Position numbers and translations under genes: made by a program | Part shown: piece by piece, positions 46,806 to 55,727 of the stretch | Layout: each line of letters starts with the position of its first letter | Numbering within the stretch: position 1 is the stretch's first letter | Assembly: GCA_020975725.1 (NCBI GenBank) | Contig: QXJR01000009.1 | Location: forward strand, 434,001-498,000 | Direction: 5' to 3' | Length of the DNA: 64,000 bases | DNA from: Picocystis sp. L7 | Lineage: Eukaryota; Chlorophyta; Picocystophyceae; Picocystales; Picocystaceae | The notes under the pieces: model-generated | The model's input: the letters and a program-made list of their open reading frames with translations, nothing else | Told to the model about the DNA's origin: nothing | The model's database searches: none

Positions 46806-49016
46806 TCACACTGTCTTCCTAGCTTCTTCTTTACTGCGGTTGAATCCTTCGTTGGAATGAGCCTGTAAGAGGGCATCTCTCAATGCTGATATGGCCAAAG
46901 CAGGTGTTTCGGCCTCAAAAAGGTAAGTTCCAGACACCAGAATGTTGGCACCTGCAGATGCCGCCTTTTCAGCAGTGTATGCATTAATGCCTCCATCGAC
47001 AATGATGTCCACATCTGGATGAGCCTCTCTGACCTTTTTTACCTCTTGCATCACCTGATGCTGAAATGGTTGACCACCGAAGCCCGGATTCACGGACAGG
47101 AAAAGCACAGCATCTATGAGGCCTAGCTCAAGCAGCGGAAATGCTGCATCACCTTTCGTACCAGGCTTCAGAGCAAGGCCAACTCGTACCCCAAGCCTTT
47201 TGATTTCTTGAGCCAGTGCAACTGCATCATCAGTAGCCTCGACATGGAAGGTCACTTGTGAAGCGCCTGCACGGATCAGATGCTCATAATATCTATGGGG
47301 GTCTTTGACTGCCATGTGGCAGTCAAAAAATACGCCAGGGTGCTCCTCTTTCAACCCTTTTAAAACAGATGGGCCAATTGTTACGTTGCCAGCAAAGTCC
47401 ATGTCGCAAATGTCAACATGTATCCAGTCTGCTCCCGCAAGGCACATTCTTTGCACCTCAGCTCCGAATGCCGCAGGGTTCGCAGAAAGAAGGGATGGTG
47501 CGATCCGACATTGCAATGCCACTTGTTTGACTCCGCTCTCCCTCAGAGGTCGAAGTTGTGGATACAGTCCTTTGTAAGCTTGATAGAATCTCCTGTATTC
47601 TTCGTGTCCCAAAGGATCAGGATAAACAGTTTTCGCTACTTTGACAATCGATGCTGCCGCCGTCTCAATGCTATCATGCTCCCCACATGCGTATGCGGCA
47701 AGGATGGCACATCCCATTGACGCTGCATTAGACACTTCTGTCAGCCGTAAGGGGATGCCTGAAACATCTGCATGAATTTGCACCCACAGGGCGGACTGCG
47801 TAGAGCCTCCTGCTATGACAATTTCTTCTGGGGCAAAACCATTCACACGCATCGTTTCTAAGATCTGCTCTGTACCAAAACAAATACCTTCAATGATCGC
47901 TCGGTAAATATGGCCTCTGCCGTGGTTGAGGGCAAGACCCATCATCGCCCCTCTTGATTGAGGGTCCGTGTAAGGGGTACGATTGCCCTGGAAGTGGTCT
48001 AGCACCACCAAACCTTCAGATCCTCGTTCAACTTGTTCAGCTTCTTCGTTCAAAGAATCGTATGAAACTTGCCCCCCAAGCAATTGCTTGAACCAGTTGA
48101 CAATAGAGCCTGTGGAGGTCTGCCCTCCCTCGATGATGCTCTTGCCTGGGTAGACAGCATTTGCATACGACCCCCAAATGCCCTTTCCGTGTAACGGAGT
48201 CGCACAAATCCCCAGATGTAGGTGGGAAGATCCTGTCTGGAGTGCTAGCTCCCCGGGATTTACAACTCCCATGCCAATCATCCCAATGAATGCATCTGCT
48301 CCGCCTTGCGCCACCATCGTTGCAGCAGGGATTCCCATGTGTGCTGCTGCCTCTGATGTCAATCCCCCAATCACCCCGCCCAGGGGCACCACTTCTGCTG
48401 GCCATTTTGAAAGCAGAGATTCCAAGCCCAAAGCCTTTAGCATCTGTAAAGGTGGTCCTTCTTCTCCTGCCCTGTAATGCCACCTCACGGACATGGTATT
48501 GATTGATCCCACATACTTGCCAGTCATTCTCAGCATGAGGTAGTCCTGGTACTCGCAAATGCGCACTGCACGTTCATAGTTTTCTGGTTCGTTCTCTTTG
48601 ATCCACAATGCCTTTGGCAGCATCCACTCGGCAGACACGGGCCCTTGTCCGTTCACACGCAGTCCATGATCATGAGTGGCACGTACCTTTTCGGCCTGGA
48701 GGTGCGCACGCACGTCCATCCACAGCAGTGCTGGTCGGATGGGTTCGTCCTTCTCGTCCAGTGCCACCACCGAGCAGCATGTAGTGTCCGCACACACGGC
48801 ACACACCTCTGCATCGGTCTTCGTCATCACCGTCCGCGACGCTTCGCCCACTGCTCGCCACCATTCCTTCGGATCCTGTTCGGCCCAACCCGCCTGCGGA
48901 AACCTCGTCTCGTACGTGCAGCTGTGACTCGCCAGCACGCGTCCACTTCGCATCTCTACCACTGCTGCACGTACGCTCTCCGTGCCGCCGTCCAGCGCCA
49001 GTGCGGCGCGCACCAT
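46806..49016 (-). CDS. Fusion of FGGY carbohydrate kinase with ribulose-phosphate 3-epimerase
   Basis: One uninterrupted 736-residue frame joins two enzymes. Residues 1 to about 500 are an FGGY kinase: AALALDGGTESVRAAVVEM at the phosphate loop, QAGWAEQDPKEWW, VAQGGADAFIGMIGMG with the catalytic Asp, LALQTGSSHLHLG, and VIAGGSTQSALWVQIHADV. Residues 503 to about 716 are ribulose-phosphate epimerase: RIAPSLLSANPAAFGAEVQR, ADWIHVDICDMDF (metal His and Asp), DCHMAV (His), VNPGFGGQPF (phosphate) and IIVDGGINAYTA (Asp). The simplest reading is D-ribulose to ribulose-5-phosphate to xylulose-5-phosphate, but the kinase substrate is not proven. No transit peptide is seen. The usual catalytic MDG of the epimerase is CDM here. 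Confidence 0.93.
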   Translation of the reverse strand: MVRAALALDGGTESVRAAVVEMRSGRVLASHSCTYETRFPQAGWAEQDPKEWWRAVGEASRTVMTKTDAEVCAVCADTTCCSVVALDEKDEPIRPALLWMDVRAHLQAEKVRATHDHGLRVNGQGPVSAEWMLPKALWIKENEPENYERAVRICEYQDYLMLRMTGKYVGSINTMSVRWHYRAGEEGPPLQMLKALGLESLLSKWPAEVVPLGGVIGGLTSEAAAHMGIPAATMVAQGGADAFIGMIGMGVVNPGELALQTGSSHLHLGICATPLHGKGIWGSYANAVYPGKSIIEGGQTSTGSIVNWFKQLLGGQVSYDSLNEEAEQVERGSEGLVVLDHFQGNRTPYTDPQSRGAMMGLALNHGRGHIYRAIIEGICFGTEQILETMRVNGFAPEEIVIAGGSTQSALWVQIHADVSGIPLRLTEVSNAASMGCAILAAYACGEHDSIETAAASIVKVAKTVYPDPLGHEEYRRFYQAYKGLYPQLRPLRESGVKQVALQCRIAPSLLSANPAAFGAEVQRMCLAGADWIHVDICDMDFAGNVTIGPSVLKGLKEEHPGVFFDCHMAVKDPHRYYEHLIRAGASQVTFHVEATDDAVALAQEIKRLGVRVGLALKPGTKGDAAFPLLELGLIDAVLFLSVNPGFGGQPFQHQVMQEVKKVREAHPDVDIIVDGGINAYTAEKAASAGANILVSGTYLFEAETPALAISALRDALLQAHSNEGFNRSKEEARKTV

Positions 49017-49292
49017 TGCGGCTACGTTCGGATAAGGTTCGTTGGTGTTTTAGGGTCGACCGACCGTCTCCTTGATGACTTCCTTGTCCATCCGTGGCAT
49101 CGATCGAAACCCACCTCTTTTCACCCACGTGCATCGATGAATGCGAATTTGCCATCATGGAGTGGATCGGTCACCACCTCTTTCCACCATCCTGCACTTG
49201 TGGTGGTGGTCTCAAGACGTGAAGTGCCTTCCATCACTGGCGAACTGGAGGAACACACGGATTCCCTCCTCCTTCAGGTCCAGGCCAATGCC

Positions 49293-50048
49293 TCAGACCT
49301 GGCTCCAGAGATTGTGGTGACGTTCTTCGGCCGTGGGACGCTTCTCTGGCTCTGAACGGGGCCCACCTTCTGGCGAGTTCTGCACGCCACTCTTGCACTT
49401 GAAGGCTTCCTCTTCCTGCTGCATCAGACGTTCCAGATATTCCCCCGAGTAAATGTCTGCGTGGTTCTCTGCCTTCGGACTAGGATCAGAGGTCGCTACT
49501 GGAGGCGCTGATTTCTTCGAATGCGAATTCTTCGATGCAGGCGTTGAGACGTTCCTCTCCTTCAGCACAGCTGGTGTCGCAATCTTCGAGATTGGCTGAT
49601 GCCTTTCAGCAGACGCAGTTTCGACACGCGGTGGAGCCAGCTTGGTGTCCGTGCAAGGAGTTTTGATTTCCTCAGCCGTGGTATCCTTGATGCGACGAAA
49701 TCTATCCCTTTCGCTTCGCTGTGTTTGTTTGGTCGCCTGGAGTCTGGCACGTACTCCTTCGATCCTGGCGTCCGCTTCCTGTCGATACTGTCGTTCTGCA
49801 GCACGCCCGAAGGCGTCCCTTTGCGGCGTTTCTGCGTCCAAATACAAGCTTTGGAGACCCAGCTTGTCGAGTGCGATTCCATCGACTCGTTTCGGCGACG
49901 GAATGAACGGAAAGGAGAACTCCTCTTCGTCCTCCACACCACCTCCATCCTTCTCCGGCAGCGGCACAAGCGGCGATTCGAAGGCGTCCTTGGTCTCGGA
50001 GATATCGAACAAGTCTTCCAGGTGGTACTTGTCTTCCTCACGTCTCAT
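49293..50048 (-). CDS. Unknown charged protein
   Basis: From ATG 50048 (MRREEDKYHLEDLFDISETK) there are 251 residues, highly charged, with the segment FSFPFIPSPKRVDGIALDKL in the first third and a helical Arg/Gln-rich part (DARIEGVRARLQATKQTQRS). The end contains YSGEYLERLMQQEEEAFKCK. I recognise no family. The same frame is open further upstream, and the sequence there (VVDDTSKEYAVETRAALAKE) looks coding and follows a possible splice acceptor near 50134, so an upstream first exon is likely. It is divergent from the next gene. Confidence 0.6.
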   Translation of the reverse strand: MRREEDKYHLEDLFDISETKDAFESPLVPLPEKDGGGVEDEEEFSFPFIPSPKRVDGIALDKLGLQSLYLDAETPQRDAFGRAAERQYRQEADARIEGVRARLQATKQTQRSERDRFRRIKDTTAEEIKTPCTDTKLAPPRVETASAERHQPISKIATPAVLKERNVSTPASKNSHSKKSAPPVATSDPSPKAENHADIYSGEYLERLMQQEEEAFKCKSGVQNSPEGGPRSEPEKRPTAEERHHNLWSQV

Positions 50049-50418
50049 GATTGTCTCTTTTGCGAGCGCAGCACGCGTTTCGACGGCGTACTCTTTGCTT
50101 GTGTCGTCCACAACGTGGACAGGAACCTGCCGTTTCTCGTCCCTCCTCCATCCACCGTCTCAAAACCCCTCCCCCATGCCCTTCCCCCCAAGACAGCTGT
50201 CGCAGGATTCAGGCAGGCGGACCAGGGTTCGGGGTCGAACGGTCATCCGACACGGTTTGTGTCCATCGATACGGGTCTCCCGGGACGTGTCTGGATCGAC
50301 CTCGAGTTCTCCTTCGGCCATTGCTCAGGCGACTGGAGGCAGGAAAGGAACGCACGAAGGGATTCCGAGGGTCTCCGACGGGAAGGAAACGAAGCCAAGT
50401 GGATTGGAAAGGTGCAGG

Positions 50419-50790
50419 ATGCGTGCTTGGACGCAAGGCGGTGCGTGGATGCGGAGATGGAGGGCAGGAACGCGAGGGACGAGGTCGACGACCACCACGA
50501 ACGGGAACAAAGGAGCTCGTCACGAGGCGAAGGAGGATCAAGTGCTGCGCGATGCAGAAGGGAATCCGGTGGATCCGTCGCTGGTGGAGTTCGCAGGAGG
50601 AGGTCTCGGGCACGCGGCCGTGAGTGTGGGAGCCATGGCACTAGGAGGCGTCGCAGCACTCGGACTAGCCGGGCTTGGTGCCTTTGGAGCATATTACATG
50701 GCGTCTTCGGCGGCCAGTGCCAGCGGAAGGACCATGCTAGGAGCGAGACAACAGATGGAAAGCAAAAGAGAAGAAATTTTGGAAGACTAG
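50419..50790 (+). CDS. Small Ala/Gly-rich membrane protein, unknown
   Basis: From ATG 50419 there are 123 residues. The first about 40 are Arg-, Thr- and Asn-rich (RRWRAGTRGTRSTTTTN), possibly a targeting peptide. The DQVLRDAEGNPVDPSLVEFA segment follows, then a long hydrophobic stretch rich in Ala and Gly (VSVGAMALGGVAALGLAGLG) able to cross a membrane once or twice, and a short charged tail. No family is recognised. The coding frame is open upstream, so the start is uncertain. Confidence 0.55.
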   Translation: MRAWTQGGAWMRRWRAGTRGTRSTTTTNGNKGARHEAKEDQVLRDAEGNPVDPSLVEFAGGGLGHAAVSVGAMALGGVAALGLAGLGAFGAYYMASSAASASGRTMLGARQQMESKREEILED

Positions 50791-51538
50791 CCCCATCCCG
50801 CTGCAGGTTGAACGTGGGTGGAAGGGCTCCCTCACGCGAAAGTCAAGAACACAGGTTGTGCTTTCTTCAGCTTCCGTTTCGTGCGCACATGGAAAATTTT
50901 ACAGAAATTCGAAGACCTGAGCCAAGCAACGATGAAACGAAAAAAGGGATGGGGTGCATTGCGTCGTCTGCAAGTCGCTTGCCATAGCTTTTCCGGCTTT
51001 CCTCATGGTAAATACCGCATCGCACACGGAAAGAGCCGGCTGCAACTGACTCGGTCACTCGCCCTCTACCTTGCCGATCGGCATTCTTTGCCGATGTTCC
51101 TCGTTTCCAAGCAACGGCAAGCACGCCCAGCTTCCTTCCAGCTTGGTCGGCACCCCATTCCCTGCATTGCCCTCTCCTCTGCACCGAATGCCTTTCGTCT
51201 TCCTTTCTCCTCCATCTTTCCTTCGGTCAGTCCCCTTCTGCTGTTCCGGAACCCTGGTTCGACCCAGCAATCGAAAAGGCTTCCAAGGAGATCCGAACCG
51301 AAAGGGGTCGAGGGCGGGCTTTCTTCCGAAGACACGAACTGTCCGAACCGAATCGAGCGCACGAATCGGCGCCTGCGACTTCGATCAGGAAAAAGGGGTC
51401 TTCTAGGTCCAGGTTCGGTCACGAGACGAGGTTGGTCCGAATAGCGAAGTGCATTTGGAAGTCCCGACTCGACCTGTCAAAGACACTCCCCGGAAAAGCA
51501 GCACCAAGCGAAGGGATTGTGCAAGTCACTGGAGGCGA
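50791..51538. other. Intergenic
   Basis: About 750 bases of mixed composition between two same-direction genes. Open frames are short and without domain signal. It should contain the 3' UTR of the small membrane-protein gene and the promoter of the next. Confidence 0.4.
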
Positions 51539-52006
51539 ATGTCCGAGAGCAGAATGGATGCCAAGGAAAGTCCGAGTTGTCTCGACATGCAACCTGTCAA
51601 TTGGGGAAGAGTGCGAAAGATCATGTACGAAAGAGAGGACACGGAGGAAGAAGCGAAACAAGCATCTTCAAGGATGGACCTTGGATGCAACCAGGGAGCC
51701 AAGGCATGGAGGTGCTCGAACGAGCTCGGCTACCCATCCAACTCACGTGGAAAATCCTACCAACACACAAACTCGCAAACGGAGATGAAGGACAAAGGCA
51801 CGCAAACGAAAGCCACTGTCCTTCAAATGGTCATGAATGACCCAGAAACTATGCGTTACATTCACAAAATCAGTGCGGACGGGGTCCAGTATGCGCTCAA
51901 ACAGACAAAACACTTGTCTTCCACGTTCCAAGCGGCCATGAGTGCCTTTGATGCAATACTGGAGGAAGAGGAGCAAGACGAAGATCACACGGAATCCACG
52001 CACTGA
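51539..52006 (+). CDS. Unknown small acidic-tailed protein
   Basis: From ATG 51539 there are 155 residues. The middle is polar, the segment VLQMVMNDPETMRYIHKISA looks helical and conserved-like, and the end is very acidic (ILEEEEQDEDHTESTH). No family is recognised. Clean codon use in the last 250 bases supports it; the first third is weaker and the start could be later (for example the in-frame ATG of MQPVNWGRVRKIMYERED). It converges on Rpt4, 26 bases apart. Confidence 0.5.
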   Translation: MSESRMDAKESPSCLDMQPVNWGRVRKIMYEREDTEEEAKQASSRMDLGCNQGAKAWRCSNELGYPSNSRGKSYQHTNSQTEMKDKGTQTKATVLQMVMNDPETMRYIHKISADGVQYALKQTKHLSSTFQAAMSAFDAILEEEEQDEDHTESTH

Positions 52007-52032
52007 AAGAGCATATATATACAGCCTTTTCT

Positions 52033-53229
52033 CTACTTTTTCCCTCCATCCCCAAAGCTTGAATCATACGTGCTGCTAGATTCAAGCTTCTTTGCATCGT
52101 TCAGCTTACGGACAGCTTTCATGAAATCTTCCTGAACCACATAATCACGCTCATCTCGAATGGCAAACATCCCTGCTTCTGTGCAAACATTTCTCATATC
52201 TGCCCCATTGAAGTTCTCTGCTAGTTTGACAATCGACTCGTAGTCGATGTCCCCGTGCTTCCTCACCTTTGCGGAGTGAATCCTTAAGATATCCATACGG
52301 GCCACCTCGTTGGGAAGCGGTATCTCAATCTTTCGGTCCAGCCTTCCAGGGCGCAACAAAGCTGGATCAAGAACGTCCGGACGATTGGTGGCCATCACCA
52401 TCTTGACTTTGCCTAGGACATCGAATCCATCGAGCTGGTTAAGCAGCTCCATCAGGGTACGCTGAATCTCTCGATCCGCACTCGTTCCTTCGCTGAACCG
52501 GCGTCCACCAATGGCATCTATCTCGTCCATGAAGATGATGCATGGTTCATGTTCCTTCGCGTATCCAAACATTTCCCTAATCAATCTTGCGCTTTCTCCA
52601 ATGTACTTGTCTACAATAGCACTCGACACCACCTTCAAGAAGTTCGAGTCGATGTTGCTCGCTATGGCTCGTGCCAGCAGCGTTTTTCCTGTTCCGGGTG
52701 GACCATACAGCAACACGCCCTTGGGAGGTTTGATCCCAACTCTCAAGAAGAGCTCTGGATTCAAAAGTGGAAGCTCGATGGACTCCCGGAGCTCTCGGAT
52801 CTGATCATTAAGGCCACCAATCGCGGAGTAATCCACGCTTCCGGGGTCTTCCATGAGCATGTTGTGTACGACCGGGTCCACTTCTCGAGGCAGGGCTCTC
52901 ATGATGGTGAGGGTGGTCATGTCAAGCGCGACTCGAGTGCCGGAGATGAGCTTCACTTTGTCGACTTTGTTCCTGCAACCCACCACGTATCGGGGTCCGC
53001 TGCTTGCTTTGACGATGAACCGTTCATCGTCCAGTTGGCGCAGCACTTCGCCGATGATCTGGCCCACGCTTTGAAGCGCTTTCAAGTCTTCCTCCGTCTT
53101 GTCGTATTTTTTGTTGGTTTCTCGCGTTTCCAAGCGCAGGTTCTTCACCTTTTCGTCCAGGTCTCGATGCATGGCCACTTTTCTCTTGTACTCCTGCAAG
53201 GCGGCGTCTTTGGGATCTGCGTCTGTCAT
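52033..53229 (-). CDS. RPT4: 26S proteasome regulatory ATPase subunit Rpt4 (PSMC6)
   Basis: Rpt4 is one of six AAA ATPases at the base of the 19S proteasome cap that unfold substrates. The 398-residue protein has an N-terminal coiled coil, the OB-fold block [17 protein letters not shown], Walker A ([18 protein letters not shown]), pore region [20 protein letters not shown], Walker B ([15 protein letters not shown]), arginine fingers ([17 protein letters not shown]) and [19 protein letters not shown]. The GPRYVVGC and [14 protein letters not shown] blocks identify Rpt4 among the six. Length matches (389-400). Confidence 0.97.
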   Translation of the reverse strand: MTDADPKDAALQEYKRKVAMHRDLDEKVKNLRLETRETNKKYDKTEEDLKALQSVGQIIGEVLRQLDDERFIVKASSGPRYVVGCRNKVDKVKLISGTRVALDMTTLTIMRALPREVDPVVHNMLMEDPGSVDYSAIGGLNDQIRELRESIELPLLNPELFLRVGIKPPKGVLLYGPPGTGKTLLARAIASNIDSNFLKVVSSAIVDKYIGESARLIREMFGYAKEHEPCIIFMDEIDAIGGRRFSEGTSADREIQRTLMELLNQLDGFDVLGKVKMVMATNRPDVLDPALLRPGRLDRKIEIPLPNEVARMDILRIHSAKVRKHGDIDYESIVKLAENFNGADMRNVCTEAGMFAIRDERDYVVQEDFMKAVRKLNDAKKLESSSTYDSSFGDGGKK

Positions 53230-53869
53230 GGTGTCGAGGCACTTTCGTCAAACCCTGGCGTGTCGTGCCTTTCCTGCTCTTCCGTCCCTCGATCTCTTCC
53301 CACGCGCCTTCTTCGACCCTGCCCTCTTTCCAGGCACCTCTCCAGTTCCCCTTTGCACGCTTGTTTTCGCGAGGATCTCTCCCTGCGTCCAGCGAAGTGT
53401 GTCGGATGGAGGTTGGATCGGTGCTGCGCTTCGGTCTCGATCCTCTGCATCGAACCCATCCCCCTGTCCCCCCCCTTCCAGAGAAAAAACTCACTCGAAG
53501 AGAGAAGAAACTCCCGGGGGGAAACGGTGGTGGCCATGGCGGAGCATGGAAGACGAGGGATTCGCCTGCCGGCGAGACGCGTGGTTGTCCGGTCCGGAGG
53601 GAAGGAACGAGGCGAAGGAGGGAGAGAAAGAGGAGGATCGACAACCACGCGGCTCACGGGACCGTGAAACCCTCGTGGAAAGAACGCACCGACGAAAGAA
53701 ACGTGCCTGTCGACACGTGCAACCGGGTCGGCCGCGAACGGTGGCTCCGCGCAACGCAGGAGGCGTTCCCGTGCGCAGATCTAGGTCCTCGGGAAAGGGA
53801 ACTGCACGAAGACTGCGGGAATCACCACACAACTGCCCGATGACGAAACAATCGCCTTAACCACACTGA
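53230..53869. promoter_or_regulatory. Upstream region of Rpt4
   Basis: About 640 bases, mostly GC-rich, with open frames that look like composition artefacts. It contains copy 2 of the 14-base motif at 53502-53515. It should hold the Rpt4 promoter and 5' UTR. Confidence 0.4.
53502..53515 (-). repeat. 14-base motif GGGAGTTTCTTCTC, copy 2
   Basis: An exact reverse-strand copy, 272 bases before the Rpt4 start and in the same orientation as Rpt4. The three other copies are at 523, 58441 and 62269. Confidence 0.6.
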
Positions 53870-53874
53870 ATGGC

Positions 53875-54110
53875 AAGGTCAGCACGCCGTTGAGCAACCC
53901 TTCCTTCGTGTCGGGTAGCTGCTGCAGGCCAAACCAGAAGGTTGAAAACCATGCCGATGTCCGAGGGCCAGTTGTACTTCTCCGCTTTCCTTCTGCGAAA
54001 CCAGAGAACACCCAGTCAGAAAGGGCAGGAACCCGCAGGCCGAGGAGATGAAAGGGTACGTGTTCGTCGCCGATCGACAGGATTTGCGTTTGTGCGATTG
54101 GAGGGAGATG
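53875..54110 (-). other. Possible small membrane protein split over two frames
   Basis: On the reverse strand one frame reads TYPFISSACGFLPFLTG. A frame one base away continues VLWFRRRKAEKYNWPSDIGM then VFNLLVWPAA and stops with TAA near 53860. Together they look like a short membrane protein with a basic loop. The frame change sits near 54013 and no fitting intron was seen. It could be an assembly indel, a decayed gene or a coincidence. No family is recognised. Confidence 0.3.
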
Positions 54111-54151
54111 CGATTGGATAAACCCCCCTTCCTAGTTCAGAAGTGGTTTGA

Positions 54152-54817
54152 TTACTCTTCGGGAACATCGATCTCGCCCTCGTCAATGGCAGCTTGGATT
54201 TCTCTAGGATCCTTCTTGTCCACCGTGCATCCGACAGAAACAGCGGTGCCCAACATTTCCTTCACAGTGCCCTTGAAGTTCTTCGCCATGGATCTCTCGC
54301 GCATGATGCGTGCAACCTCATAGATGTCTTCCATGGTAATGTTTCCATTGTGCGGCACGTTCTTCTCCTGCAGGTACGTGAACACGGAGTAAAAGTTAGC
54401 ATCCCCCACCTGACGATACATCGAAATTTACGTCGCCCTGCACTGCAGCAGAGGAAAGGGACGGTGGAAACCCTGTTCAAGTTTCGATGTTCACCTTTCC
54501 CGTCACGCTCGCTGCGCGGACGTTCGCCTTACCTTCTTCCTGTCACGGGGAGGTTCTTTCAGTGCCTTGATCACAAGTGCCGCTGCCGATGGCACCACCT
54601 CTACCTTTGCCTGTCGATTCTGCACAATGAGCTTGCACGTCACACGCAAACCCTTCCAGTCCTTGGCGGTGGCCTTGGCGATGTCTTCTCCGACCTTCTT
54701 GGGCGAGAGACCGAGAGGACCGATCTTTGGTGCCAGCGACGAGGCGGCACCAACTTCACCTCCGGTGGCGCGCACCAGCACCTCGGTGATCGCGTTGGGA
54801 TCGAACTTGGGTGGCAT
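54152..54817 (-). CDS. RPL12: 60S ribosomal protein L12 (uL11)
   Basis: Exon 1 is 54817-54533 (95 codons, [20 protein letters not shown] to PPRDRKK) and exon 2 is 54367-54152. The 165-base intron begins GTAAGG and ends CTGCAG, joining in frame as [17 protein letters not shown]. The 166-residue product has the length of human RPL12 (165) and the family blocks [20 protein letters not shown] and [15 protein letters not shown]. It forms the base of the ribosomal stalk and contacts the GTPase-associated rRNA. It is divergent from the TBL1-like gene. Confidence 0.97.
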
Positions 54818-55727
54818 GGTTCTCGTTCGCTACGCCTGTCGGCACACCTTCACGCGGGCTGTCCGATCCGCACGCGTTCGTTTCCGTCAGCCCTCCTGCA
54901 CGTCTTCCTCCTCCCACCACGTCCCTCGCCACGCCGTTTCGCTCCCCGACCTGCACGTGTTCGCTCCAGTTTTCCGCGCCGCCGCCGCGCACCTTCGTGT
55001 CGACTCACGGATCCGAGGGGTTGGGACTCCCCTTTCCACCCGGGACAGGGACAGGGACAGAAGGGGATGGGGACAGGGACAGAAGGGGATGGGGACAGGG
55101 ACAGAAGGGGATGGGGACAGGGACAGAAGGGGATGGGGATCGAGTCCACCCTTTGGTTCTTGGACCGATGCCCTTCGATCCCACCGGACCTGGGGGATCC
55201 TCTGCGGGTCGAGGAGCGAGGAGAGAGCGGAGAGGAACCGGAACCGATCGAAACGGGACGATGCGGGGGACGGACGACGAGGATCGCCTCGACGCATGCG
55301 GACCCGAACCGCGGAAGGACGACGGCAACGAAACCGGGAACGCCATCGACGCGACATCGACCGCCGAGGAGATTGCGCGGTCCTCCCCTGCCACAGGGGC
55401 GGAACCGAGGGGGAGGCGCTGCGGCCTGGTCGAAACCCTCTCCTCGACGGGCCGCGAAATCGACCTCCCCGCGATGGGAAACCCTTCCGACCCGCCGGTG
55501 GAAAAGGGGCATGACCCGTCGAGGAAATGGTCGCGAAGTGGAGCTCGTCCTTCCTTGGCGCGCAGCAGAACGTGGCGCAAACGCGCCTCTGCGCGCGCTT
55601 GCGCAACGAATCGATCCCCTCGCGTGCGGCAGGAAGGTCCTCCGTCCATCCTGCGCCTGGTTCCAGGGCCCATTCGTGCGCCGCGGACAGGTTCGGCCTC
55701 GAAACGTCGAGGCGAACCCAGGACGCC
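54818..55727. promoter_or_regulatory. Divergent region between RPL12 and the TBL1-like gene
   Basis: 910 very GC-rich bases between opposite starts. Long open frames on both strands run through here but use no typical protein sequence. A four-unit minisatellite lies inside. Both promoters are expected here. Confidence 0.5.
55042..55138 (+). repeat. Minisatellite of four 22-base units
   Basis: Units GGGGACAGGGACAGAAGGGG plus AT repeat at 55048-55068 (one base short), 55069-55090, 55091-55112 and 55113-55134, with partial GGGACA and GGGGAT at the ends. The three full units are identical, which suggests recent expansion. A 22-base period is not a multiple of three, so it is not a coding repeat. 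The G-run-rich strand could form quadruplexes. Confidence 0.9.

Noticed and set aside
49642-50790. 382-codon forward frame treated as one gene
   Set aside because: Its first two thirds lie antisense to the unknown charged protein and in promoter sequence; only the end from about 50419 looks coding.
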